NCBI GenBank assembly: GCA_900316645.1 | Contig: ONDP01000015.1 | Location: 1 to 64,000 of the forward strand | DNA: 64,000 bases | Direction: 5' to 3' | DNA from: an uncultured Prevotellaceae bacterium | Lineage (GTDB): Bacteria > Bacteroidota > Bacteroidia > Bacteroidales > Bacteroidaceae | Part shown: positions 7,702-16,558 of the stretch, one piece after another | Layout: every line of letters starts with the position of its first letter | Numbering within the stretch: position 1 is the first letter of the stretch | The notes under the pieces: generated by a model | Seen by the model: only the letters and a program-made list of their open reading frames with translations | Database searches by the model: none | Told to the model about the DNA's origin: nothing | Program-made: the position numbers and the translations under genes

Positions 7702-9468
7702 TTAATAACCAGGATTCTGCTCCAGTTTGGCATCCTTGTTAGCTTGGATGGCTGACAGAGGAATAGGCAACAGATCGAAGTGAGCGTCATAATCCTTGTT
7801 GTCGGCACTGTAGGCAGCACTGAAATAAGGATTATACTTCTTAATACGCTCAGCGAGTTTGCCGACGCGTGACAGTGTCAGACGACGCTTCTCTTCGCAA
7901 GTGAGCTCGCGGAGGCGCTCATCAAGGATGTAGTCGAGGTTCATCTGGTCGGCAGTACAAGGCTTAGCGTTAGCACGCTTGTGTAGCTCGTTGATGTCGT
8001 CGGCAGCCTTGTTCTTGTCGCCCTTGTTTACGTAGGCCTCAGCACGCAAAAGGTAAGCCTCTGCCAAACGGAAGAAGTATTGGTCGGTGTAAGTCTTACC
8101 GCCTGTTCCAGCAAGCTGATAGGTTTCCTTGTTCTGATACTGAGCATCAGGATGATGGAATGGAGTTGTCATCTTTGTGGAATAGCCACACATGAAACGA
8201 TTTGGAAGTTTCGTGGTAGCAGTGACACCACCGGCAAAGCCGGTCTCCATAGACCATCCATCAGGCAATACGGTATTCTCAAGATCGAAGTATCCGTCAG
8301 GCATAGCAGCCTTCAACTCAGGATTGTCATCCAGTACGTTGGTGCGGTGGATCTTGAAACGGCGTGGCCAGTTATACTCAGAGTTACGCATATCGTCAAA
8401 GTCGTCGGCCCAGATTTCGTTATAGAGGTGATTAGTAGCATAGTGTGTACCGATACCACGACCACCAGTCATGTCACCGATAGGCCAATTGAAGAGCTGG
8501 AGTTTAGTGCCATCGGGCTTGATAATCTGGAACTTATCCACCTGAGGAGCAAAGAAGCGCTCGCCCCAGAAGCTGCCTGGATTCCAGAAGAAGTGGCTGG
8601 TGTTGTTACCACCACCTTCTATATTCGTCTCAAACTGAATCACCCAGATACCCTCGGTATTACCAGAGGCACGGTTCTGGTTGTTCGGACGGAACAAATC
8701 ATAGAATACATCACCGTCCTCTTTCGCCTGTGAACCGAAACGATTTTTCATCAAGGCGAGATTAGGATTGTTGATAACAGCAGATGCTGCATTGATGGCC
8801 TTATCGTTGTCACCTGTAGCCAGGTACATCTCAGCCAATAGCATATTGGCAGCAGGTTTGCTGATTTCACCATCCTTGACAGTGTTGATTTCTGGCAGGT
8901 TTGCGGCAGCAAACTCCAAATCTTCTACTACTTGAGCTTTCACCTTGTCTTTCGACTCGCGAACGAAGTCAGTTTTTGGAGTAGAAACCTCTTCCAACTG
9001 CAAGGGAACGTCACCATAGAGCAGCACCAGTGTACGGTATGCCAATGCACGGAAGAAACGGGCTTTAGCCTCATATACCTTCTTTTCGTCATCTGTCAGT
9101 TTCGAGGAATTAGGCAGACGGCTGATAACGGTGTTGGCCTGGGCAATCAGTTTATAGTTCTCGTCCCAGTAGAATTTAGCCATAGCACCCGATGGTGAGA
9201 GGTCTGCAACTACGTTAGACTTCAATGGGTCGGCAGTAATCCACATATCAGCGAATTTTGAGAGATCCGTTGTACGGTCGTAAGTGGTGTAGAACTCTTC
9301 TCGGGTGAGGAAGTAGAGTTCAGTGATGGCGGCATCATAATCGGCAGCCGTTTCGTAAGAGTTGGAAGCCGAATTGAAGTCGAGTGGTTTTTCTTCCAGG
9401 AACTTATCTTCGTTACATCCAGTTAGCAGGAAGGCTGCAAACATGGATAAAATTAAATACTTTTTCAT
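7702..9468 (-). CDS. SusD/RagB-family glycan-binding lipoprotein
   Basis: A 588-residue SusD homologue with lipobox LLTGC (Cys at about residue 18), so a predicted surface lipoprotein that caps the paired SusC channel. Family features visible are the TPR-rich helical scaffold (EAKARFFRALAYRTLVLLYGDVPL, KPAANMLLAEMYLATGDNDKA) and the C-terminal helical segment RLAEAYLLRAEAYVNKGDKNKA followed by LDYILDERLRELTCEEKRR. It begins 6 nt after the susC stop and precedes the GH115 gene, so the ligand is probably a glucuronoxylan-derived oligosaccharide (inferred). Confidence 0.96.
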   Translation of the reverse strand: MKKYLILSMFAAFLLTGCNEDKFLEEKPLDFNSASNSYETAADYDAAITELYFLTREEFYTTYDRTTDLSKFADMWITADPLKSNVVADLSPSGAMAKFYWDENYKLIAQANTVISRLPNSSKLTDDEKKVYEAKARFFRALAYRTLVLLYGDVPLQLEEVSTPKTDFVRESKDKVKAQVVEDLEFAAANLPEINTVKDGEISKPAANMLLAEMYLATGDNDKAINAASAVINNPNLALMKNRFGSQAKEDGDVFYDLFRPNNQNRASGNTEGIWVIQFETNIEGGGNNTSHFFWNPGSFWGERFFAPQVDKFQIIKPDGTKLQLFNWPIGDMTGGRGIGTHYATNHLYNEIWADDFDDMRNSEYNWPRRFKIHRTNVLDDNPELKAAMPDGYFDLENTVLPDGWSMETGFAGGVTATTKLPNRFMCGYSTKMTTPFHHPDAQYQNKETYQLAGTGGKTYTDQYFFRLAEAYLLRAEAYVNKGDKNKAADDINELHKRANAKPCTADQMNLDYILDERLRELTCEEKRRLTLSRVGKLAERIKKYNPYFSAAYSADNKDYDAHFDLLPIPLSAIQANKDAKLEQNPGY

Positions 9469-9474
9469 TATGGG

Positions 9475-12400
9475 TTAGAGATTAATGTTCATACCAAATG
9501 TAATACTCTTCATAACAGGGCGGTCCTCATAGCGCATACCAGTGACACGGTTCTGACCGTTGATGTCCTGATATGTTGCGTTGGGTTCGGGATCCCATCC
9601 GTTCCAACCAGTGATGGTCAGCAAGTTCTTGCAGCTCATGTAAACATTGATGCCCTCAATGTGAATAGCCTGCATCCACTTGCGTGGCAAGTCGTACGAC
9701 AATGTAATATCCTGCAGACGCAAGAATGAACGGTTTTCGTAACGGAATGGATTGATGGCTGGGTTTGCGTTATAGAGTGCATAGATTCCACCAGGATTGC
9801 TTGGCGTCCAGAATTTGTCAACCTGCTCTGTCAGACGGTTATGGCGCAAGGTGTTATCGTTAACCAGTTCAGCATACGAGTTCTTACCCATATAGCTCTT
9901 GCTACCACCGACAACGGCATTGAGGAAGAAGCTCAAGGTCAGACCTTTGTATTTGAAGCTGTTCAGTAAGCCCATGCGTACAGTAGGATCGGTCTTACCG
10001 ATGATGCTACGGTCTTTCTCGTTAATCTCGCCGTCGTTGTTGATGTCGACGATACGATAGTTACCTGGATGATAGCCTTCGGGGATGTCATCACCTATCT
10101 GATAGATGCCGTCAATGGTGTAATCATAGATGGCAGAGAGTGGTTCTCCGATGAACAAAGAAGAAGATGTGAGGTCGTCTTCTTTACCGTCGCCGTCAGT
10201 ATCGAGACCAGCCAGTTTTGTAATCTTATTGCTGTTTGTTGACAAGTTGAACATTGAAGTCCATTCGAAGTCCTTCGTGATAATGTTACGCGAATTGATT
10301 GTCAACTCGAAACCGTGGTTTTTGATTTCACCCACATTCGACATGATGGAGTTAAAACCAGTAATCGATGGGATTGATACAGCATAGAGCAAGTCCTTGG
10401 TCTTGGTGGTATAGAACTCGATGTTACCATTGATTCTATTGTTGAACAATGCGAAATCAAGACCGAAGTTAAAACCGGAAGTTTTCTCCCATTTCAAGTC
10501 AGAGTTCTGCATGGAGGCAAGTTCCTGACGCATAGAACCTGGCTGGCCGTCACCGAAGACATAGCCAATAGAAGAGTTTACTCTTGCCAATGAAGAATAG
10601 CGGGATGTCTGGTTACCGCTGACACCATAACCAGCGCGTAATTTCAAATAGTCAATATGTGGAACTTTGAACCATTTCTCATTGGTGAGCACCCAACCGA
10701 GAGCTACAGAGGGGAATACGGCCGACTTGTTGTTGGCAGCGAAGCCAGAGAAACCATCTCGACGTACAGTCGCAGTAATCATGTAGCGTCCATCATAAGA
10801 ATAGTTGACACGAGCCATCTGATAGAGCAACGTTTCTTTCCAGGCGTCAGAATTAGTAGTCTGAATCTCAGCCAGCTCCAATGAATTGTAGCCAAGCGTC
10901 ATTCTTGGAAAGAGTTTTGCATCAGCGGCTGTGTAACTGTACTTACGGCGTGATGCACCATAAACCAATGTGGCACCTACGGTGTGCTTGTCGAAAGTAT
11001 TGTTGTAGTTCAGAATGTTATCAAGCGTATAATCATAATAGGTAGAGTGGTGCTTATATGCCTGACCCTTACTGTTCTCAGCAAACTCACTGGCATAGTT
11101 GTGCTCACCGATACGGTAGTTGTTACCGAAGTTGATGCGATAGGTAAGTCCCTTCAGCGGCAGTTGAACCTCTGCATAGAGATTTGCAAAGAATGAGTTG
11201 TTGCGATCGTAGTCATCAACCAATGATCCGTGGAAAGGATTCTCACGTGCATCGTGAGCGGGATAGTGGTTCATGTTGCCTTCGTCGTCGTATGGCTTTG
11301 TGAGTGGACTGCACTCAATTAAGAAGGGCAGGTAAGTCTCCTGACCATCACGCTTCTCAAATGAGCCGAAAGCCTGTACACCAGCCTTCAACCACTTTAC
11401 TGGCTGAATGTCGAGGTTTACACGAATAGAGTTACGACTGTAGTCATCGTTGAGAAGATAGTTTTTTTGCTGGGTATTGCCCAAAGAGATGAGGTATGAC
11501 ATAGCGTCACTTCCACCTGAGATGCTCAGTTTGTTTTCCCATATAGAACCGTTACGTGTGAAGTCGTCCCACCAGTTGTAATCGCCAGGGATGATATTAC
11601 CTTGCTCGTCTGTCATCCAGGCATCTGGCATACGCTCAGAAAGTTTGAAGTTTGGATCTTGCTCTCTATAACCAGAAGCCTCGGTTTTAGAGTACTGCCA
11701 CAGACATTCGTTGTCGAATCGCAGCATTTCGTCGCGATTCATGGTGTGCAACTTGTGTGTAGGTGTCTGAATACTGTAGCTAGTAGAGAAGGTAACCTTT
11801 GCCTTACCCTTAGCACCTTTCTTAGTAGTAATCAGCAATACACCATTAGCAGCCTGTGCACCATAAACTGCAGTAGCTGAAGCGTCCTTCAGTACGTCAA
11901 CACTCTCGATATCTGCAGGGTTGATACTTGAAATGCTACCTGTATAGATAATACCATCAAGAATAATTAATACGTTGGCATTACCAGAAATGGTATTTGC
12001 ACCACGAATAGACATGATGGGGTCTGCACCGGCAGCGTTAGCCTGACCTATGTTCAGACCAGGGACAGTACCTTGCAATGACTGTAGCAGGTTGGTGTTG
12101 GTTGATTTCTCGAATGCTTGGATGTTGGCTCTTGAAACAGCTCCTGTCAAGTCGCTCTTCCTCATGGTGCCATAACCAACCACTACTACGTCATCCAGCA
12201 AGTTGGCATCTTCTGAGAGAACGACTTTGATTTCGCCGTTTCCCGTAGGAGTTACTTCCTGAGTAGTAAAGCCAATGTAGGATACCACAAGAGTGGCTTT
12301 CCCTTTCACTGAGAGTTGGAACCTACCGTCCATGTCGGTAACAGTTCCGTTAGATGTGCCCTTTTCAACGACAGAGGCTCCAATGATTGGTTCGTCATCA

Positions 12401-12498
12401 GTCGCAGAAATCACAATGCCGCGCAGCACGTTTTGTGCATACGTTCCCACTACACATAGCCAAAGCATTGGTAGTAGAAGAAATAGTTTTTTTCTCAT
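9475..12498 (-). CDS. SusC/RagA-family TonB-dependent transporter
   Basis: A 1007-residue outer-membrane transporter. Order: signal peptide (about 1-21, ending GTYAQ), carboxypeptidase-regulatory-like domain (about 23-105, with GTVTDMDGRFQLSVKG and SYIGFTTQEV), TonB plug (from DDVVVVGYGTMRKSDLTGAV to about 230), then a 22-strand beta barrel ending in the typical aromatic/hydrophobic terminus (KSITFGMNINL). It imports oligosaccharides with its SusD partner. It is the first gene of the operon, with a promoter at 12552-12559 and a terminator of the upstream HTCS gene separating the two transcripts. Confidence 0.97.
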   Translation of the reverse strand: MRKKLFLLLPMLWLCVVGTYAQNVLRGIVISATDDEPIIGASVVEKGTSNGTVTDMDGRFQLSVKGKATLVVSYIGFTTQEVTPTGNGEIKVVLSEDANLLDDVVVVGYGTMRKSDLTGAVSRANIQAFEKSTNTNLLQSLQGTVPGLNIGQANAAGADPIMSIRGANTISGNANVLIILDGIIYTGSISSINPADIESVDVLKDASATAVYGAQAANGVLLITTKKGAKGKAKVTFSTSYSIQTPTHKLHTMNRDEMLRFDNECLWQYSKTEASGYREQDPNFKLSERMPDAWMTDEQGNIIPGDYNWWDDFTRNGSIWENKLSISGGSDAMSYLISLGNTQQKNYLLNDDYSRNSIRVNLDIQPVKWLKAGVQAFGSFEKRDGQETYLPFLIECSPLTKPYDDEGNMNHYPAHDARENPFHGSLVDDYDRNNSFFANLYAEVQLPLKGLTYRINFGNNYRIGEHNYASEFAENSKGQAYKHHSTYYDYTLDNILNYNNTFDKHTVGATLVYGASRRKYSYTAADAKLFPRMTLGYNSLELAEIQTTNSDAWKETLLYQMARVNYSYDGRYMITATVRRDGFSGFAANNKSAVFPSVALGWVLTNEKWFKVPHIDYLKLRAGYGVSGNQTSRYSSLARVNSSIGYVFGDGQPGSMRQELASMQNSDLKWEKTSGFNFGLDFALFNNRINGNIEFYTTKTKDLLYAVSIPSITGFNSIMSNVGEIKNHGFELTINSRNIITKDFEWTSMFNLSTNSNKITKLAGLDTDGDGKEDDLTSSSLFIGEPLSAIYDYTIDGIYQIGDDIPEGYHPGNYRIVDINNDGEINEKDRSIIGKTDPTVRMGLLNSFKYKGLTLSFFLNAVVGGSKSYMGKNSYAELVNDNTLRHNRLTEQVDKFWTPSNPGGIYALYNANPAINPFRYENRSFLRLQDITLSYDLPRKWMQAIHIEGINVYMSCKNLLTITGWNGWDPEPNATYQDINGQNRVTGMRYEDRPVMKSITFGMNINL

Positions 12499-12551
12499 TG
12501 TTAATTGTTAGTTGTTTAACTGATTAATAAAATGTGCATAGTCTCTGGCTG

Positions 12552-12583
12552 CAAAAGTATTAAACATATTTTATACGACGTAT
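12552..12583 (-). promoter_or_regulatory. susC promoter with palindromic candidate HTCS site
   Basis: On the minus strand TACTTTTG (12552-12559) matches the -7 consensus, giving a leader of about 45 nt. Just upstream is the palindrome ATACGACGTAT (12573-12583), nested in a wider CGAC...GTCG inverted pair to about 12596. This is the usual place for an HTCS AraC-domain operator. The -33 box is poor, as expected for an activator-dependent promoter. Confidence 0.6.
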
Positions 12584-12621
12584 GGGAAAATGTCGCATAA
12601 GGATTAAGAAATGTTTCAATA

Positions 12622-12661
12622 CAAAAAAAACATGCACTTTGCAACAAGTAACAAAGTGCAT
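12622..12661 (-). terminator. Rho-independent terminator of the HTCS gene
   Basis: On the minus strand ATGCACTTTG pairs perfectly with CAAAGTGCAT (10 bp; arms at 12652-12661 and 12632-12641, 10-nt loop), followed by GTTTTTTTT. It lies about 25 nt after the HTCS stop and ends that transcript before susC. Confidence 0.9.
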
Positions 12662-12685
12662 GATACATTTGGCAAAGTCCCAGGA

Positions 12686-15600
12686 CTATTGGTTATTATC
12701 TTCAGCGTAATTCGAAGGTGTCTTACCAAAGTAAGATTTAAATACTGTGGAGAAGTGAGTCTGATCACTGAACCCGACACTATATGCTACTTGGCTGATG
12801 TTAATTTTCTCCTCTTTGATAAGACGCGCAGCCTGTTCCATTCGAATGTTGCGAATGAATTTACCAGTCGAAATCCCAGTCATTTCCTTCATTTTTCGAT
12901 GCAATTGAGCCCTACTCATACCAATATCTGCAGCCAATGCGTCTACGTTGTAGTCAGGATTCGACATGTTGGCATTGACGGATTTCATGATGCGTTCCAT
13001 CAGCGCATCGTTATTGCTTACGACTTCAATGTTCTCTACGCGTTTAGCCTGTGAAGAGGCCCCGCTGAACTTTCCACGAAGACGACGCACATTATTGATA
13101 AGATTGTCTATCTGAATATGGAGTTCTTCCATGTTAAATGGTTTAGCAATATAGGCGTCGGCACCTTTTTTGAGCCCTTCAAGTTTGTCACTAATCTCCG
13201 CCTTGGAGGTTAATAGAATGACGGGTAAGTCAATGGTGTTCGGATTGCTTTTTATTTGTTTGAGAAGCGCAATACCATCCATCTCGGGCATCATAACATC
13301 ACTGATGACAAGATGATATGTATGAGTCAGCAGTTCCTTCAATGCTTCTTTGCCATTTAGGCAGTGTGTGAACTTGTATTTACCACCTAGCTCTCCCATG
13401 ATATAATCCGCTATCTCCACATCGTCATCTGCGATAAGGATGCAGAATTCTCTGAAGGTCTGATTCCCTTTGCTTTCAGAGATTACTTGTCTGCCAGGGG
13501 TGTCAATTAGTAGCTCAGAAGGCTTAAGATGCTTGTTGCCTAAAGGAATAGTGACAACGAACGATGTTCCTTGTTGGCCATCTGTTCTATGTCGTGCCTT
13601 AATCTTTCCACCATGTAATTCCACGATAGAGCGACTTAAGTTCAGACCGATTCCTGTTCCTTGCATTCCTATTCCTAAATTGTTTTTGCCTTGATAAAAA
13701 CGGTCGAAGAGATGATTGATCTCACTGTTTTTTATGCCAATTCCATTATCTATAATTTCGATTTCCAAATTCTGGCTGGTTTCCTTGAGTTTTATTTTTA
13801 TTTCACCACCGTCATAGGTGTATTTGAAAGCGTTGGAAAGCAGATTGGAAATAACTTTGTCGAATTGAGTACGGTCAATCCATGCAATCAGATAGTCACT
13901 TTCATGCTCGATACTAAACGTGATGTTTCTCTGATTGGCCGTGTATTGGTAGAGTTTGCAAATGTTACTTATGAAACCGACCATGTTGGTCTCTCTGCAA
14001 TGCAAATGCATCTGGTTCTTGTCGAGTTTCCGCTCATCAAGAATCTGGTTAACCAGGAGCAGTAACCTTTGTGCATTGCGATCTATAGTTTCAATGTATG
14101 TAAGACAATTATTATCCTTAACAGCATCCTTGAGTTTTGCTAAAGGTCCCATGATGAGCGTTAGCGGAGAGCGAATATCATGAGTCGTATTCATCAAGAA
14201 CTTCATCTTTTCGTCATTGAGTTCCATCCGCTTCATGCGTGTGTAATAACGGAAAATTGCGATGATGACAGTTCCCAATAGTATGGCGTAACATAAATAG
14301 GCCCAAGGACTGCCATACCAAGGATTCTCTACTTTAATTGTCACGGTGGCATACTCTGTTGAGTAGTGGTTGCCGAACTTCGCGCGTACATCTATTATAT
14401 ATTTACCAGGTCGCACACGGTTGAACGGGAAAGTATTTGTGTCTGTGATATTACCTTGCCATTCTCCTCCGTTGATACGATATTCATAGCTAATGTCTTC
14501 TGCCCACATAAAGTCGAACAGTGATGCACTGATTGAGAAGTTGTTTTCGTCATAAGGGACGGTGATATATTCTTGTTCTGGCGAAACCCATTGGCCGTTA
14601 ATATTTATATCTGTGATATGAACGGTACCTATTTCGTGATGGATGTTCTTTATTTCTTTAGGATAGAACGTTGTAAGGCCATTACTGATACCAAAGGCAA
14701 TCATTCCGCTTTTGGTACGAATGCTGATGCCATTCAGATACTCTCCTGTGACTTGTCCGTTCCCCGAATTGTAGGCAATTGTTTTCTTGGTCTTTGCCTC
14801 ATACTGCCAGATGCCTATAGGAGTACTTATCCATAGATTGTCTTCTTCGTCACATTGGATACCGCAGATTCTCGTATCAGTTAAAGCTTCTCCATGGGGT
14901 AGAGGAAATGCTTTGTTTTGTTTGCGGTCATATATGAAGATGCCGGCATTTGTCCCAATAATGACATTGTTCTTAGAGTCAATGCACATGGGACCACAAG
15001 CTATACTATCCAAAAGAACTTCCCAACCGAGACTCCTGAAATTGTCATCGGCAAGATTCAGACACGATAGTCCACGAGCAGTTGAAATCCACATATATCC
15101 CTGCCTGTCAATCAGCATGGTATATACCCAGTTGTTACATAGGTGACCTCCATCGCCAGGCATACGGGTGTAATAACGTTTAATCTCGCCAGTCTGTTTG
15201 TCATATCTTATAAAACCTTGGCCGAATTCCGAAACAAACAGCCATTGCCCAGCATCGCAGGCAGAATTGAGCCATTCTGATGACTTGAATACCTGACGTG
15301 TGTTGCCGCTTTGGGGATCAAATTTAAAAAAACCGTTTTCTGCCCCAATCCAATAGGATCCATCGTTGCCTCGATAAATCAGGCTTGTTCCATGGGGTGT
15401 GTTGGGATGAGCAGCAACTTTACCGTCAGAATCAAATAAATAGAGTCCTTGATACCAGACGCTACACCATAATCCGTTGTTATCAGCCTGAGCCACAGAA
15501 GATATCTGAGAATTGTTTAGTGAGGTATCTGTTGGAGAGAATGTCCAGGCATGAAAAGCTGTTTGCTGCTTACTGAGTAGGGCGACTCCCTTAAGGAAGC

Positions 15601-16555
15601 AGCCTATCCACAAATTTCCAAAACGATCTTCTGCCAGTGCAGATGTCGTGGATTCCGAGAGTTGAAAAAGCTTGTCCCTAAAGTTAACGACACGTGAAGT
15701 CTTCTGTCCTTTAGGGAAAACGAAAACACCATGTCCGGATGTTCCAATATAAAAGTCACCGCTATGGGTTATTAAGGCATGACGAATGTCTGCCTCTTTC
15801 GTTATAGACTCCAAAATAAATCCTGCGTCTTTCCAGTTCTTGTCTTTGTTGTCAAAGAACATGATTCTCTTAGAGTAAACAGTAAGAAGTTTCCCATCTG
15901 CGTCAGTCATTATTTCTTGGACAGCTCCATCTACTGGGAGGTGCTTTCTTACTTGAGTGGCTTTGCCACCTTTTACGGTGAATTGATATAATTCATTGCC
16001 ACGACTTTTACACCAGATACTTCCTTGTTTATCTTCGTAAAGACGGCTTAGGAAATTATCTTGAACCAAGTTAAAGAAACTCTTTTCCTCAATCATTGTA
16101 TCAGTACCTTTCTTGATATAAAAGATACCCATGCCTGCTGTGCCGATATAAAAGTCTCCTTTTTTAGTTTCGATGATACTGTTAACTCGTGGATAAAGAT
16201 TCCTTGGGAAATGAATATTGACAAATGCATTACGTTTGAAATCATATCTGGCCAATCCTTTACCAGTCCCTACCCATAATCGACCTTGGCTGTCGCAGAG
16301 CAATGTGCATATTTCATTTTGCGGGATACTGGTAGAATCACTGCTACTGTATCTATAGTTATAAAAACGATACCCGTCAAATCTGTCAAGACCATAAGTC
16401 GTTCCAATCCAAATATATCCATATCCGTCTTGAGTGACACAGGTAACATCACTACAGGAAAGCTTTCCTGTTGAAAACAATTTTCCATTTATCTGTGCAT
16501 GTCCAATTGTAGACATGCACAGACTTATGATGCAGATTAATAATCTTTTAAACAT
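12686..16555 (-). CDS. Hybrid two-component system sensor/regulator (HTCS) of the PUL
   Basis: A 1289-residue single-chain sensor-regulator. Order: signal peptide; two beta-propellers of Reg_prop repeats (IWIGTTYGLDRFDGY, LWVGTGKGLARYD, LWIGCFLKGVALLSK, MWISTARGLSCLN and others); a Y_Y_Y domain (about 670-750); one TM helix (AYLCYAILLGTVIIAIFRYY); HisKA with the phospho-acceptor in NTTHDIRSPLTLIMGP; HATPase_c (NAFKYTYDGGEI, DNGIGI, GTGIGLNLSRSIV); a receiver with acceptor Asp in ISDVMMPEMDG; and a C-terminal AraC HTH (ADIGMSRAQLHRKM...YSVGFSDQTHFSTVFKSYFG). HTCS proteins bind an oligosaccharide in the periplasm and activate the adjacent susCD genes. Its start lies 3 nt after the gdhA stop, so read-through from gdhA is possible. 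Confidence 0.97.
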   Translation of the reverse strand: MFKRLLICIISLCMSTIGHAQINGKLFSTGKLSCSDVTCVTQDGYGYIWIGTTYGLDRFDGYRFYNYRYSSSDSTSIPQNEICTLLCDSQGRLWVGTGKGLARYDFKRNAFVNIHFPRNLYPRVNSIIETKKGDFYIGTAGMGIFYIKKGTDTMIEEKSFFNLVQDNFLSRLYEDKQGSIWCKSRGNELYQFTVKGGKATQVRKHLPVDGAVQEIMTDADGKLLTVYSKRIMFFDNKDKNWKDAGFILESITKEADIRHALITHSGDFYIGTSGHGVFVFPKGQKTSRVVNFRDKLFQLSESTTSALAEDRFGNLWIGCFLKGVALLSKQQTAFHAWTFSPTDTSLNNSQISSVAQADNNGLWCSVWYQGLYLFDSDGKVAAHPNTPHGTSLIYRGNDGSYWIGAENGFFKFDPQSGNTRQVFKSSEWLNSACDAGQWLFVSEFGQGFIRYDKQTGEIKRYYTRMPGDGGHLCNNWVYTMLIDRQGYMWISTARGLSCLNLADDNFRSLGWEVLLDSIACGPMCIDSKNNVIIGTNAGIFIYDRKQNKAFPLPHGEALTDTRICGIQCDEEDNLWISTPIGIWQYEAKTKKTIAYNSGNGQVTGEYLNGISIRTKSGMIAFGISNGLTTFYPKEIKNIHHEIGTVHITDININGQWVSPEQEYITVPYDENNFSISASLFDFMWAEDISYEYRINGGEWQGNITDTNTFPFNRVRPGKYIIDVRAKFGNHYSTEYATVTIKVENPWYGSPWAYLCYAILLGTVIIAIFRYYTRMKRMELNDEKMKFLMNTTHDIRSPLTLIMGPLAKLKDAVKDNNCLTYIETIDRNAQRLLLLVNQILDERKLDKNQMHLHCRETNMVGFISNICKLYQYTANQRNITFSIEHESDYLIAWIDRTQFDKVISNLLSNAFKYTYDGGEIKIKLKETSQNLEIEIIDNGIGIKNSEINHLFDRFYQGKNNLGIGMQGTGIGLNLSRSIVELHGGKIKARHRTDGQQGTSFVVTIPLGNKHLKPSELLIDTPGRQVISESKGNQTFREFCILIADDDVEIADYIMGELGGKYKFTHCLNGKEALKELLTHTYHLVISDVMMPEMDGIALLKQIKSNPNTIDLPVILLTSKAEISDKLEGLKKGADAYIAKPFNMEELHIQIDNLINNVRRLRGKFSGASSQAKRVENIEVVSNNDALMERIMKSVNANMSNPDYNVDALAADIGMSRAQLHRKMKEMTGISTGKFIRNIRMEQAARLIKEEKINISQVAYSVGFSDQTHFSTVFKSYFGKTPSNYAEDNNQ

Positions 16556-16558
16556 TCT

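Noticed and set aside
8080-8733. A 217-codon plus-strand frame antisense to susD
   Set aside because: It overlaps a clearly coding, conserved gene throughout and shows no protein features.
12630-12662. Operator reading of the ATGCACTTTG inverted repeat near susC
   Set aside because: The T-run that follows it on the minus strand and its position after the HTCS stop fit a terminator better.
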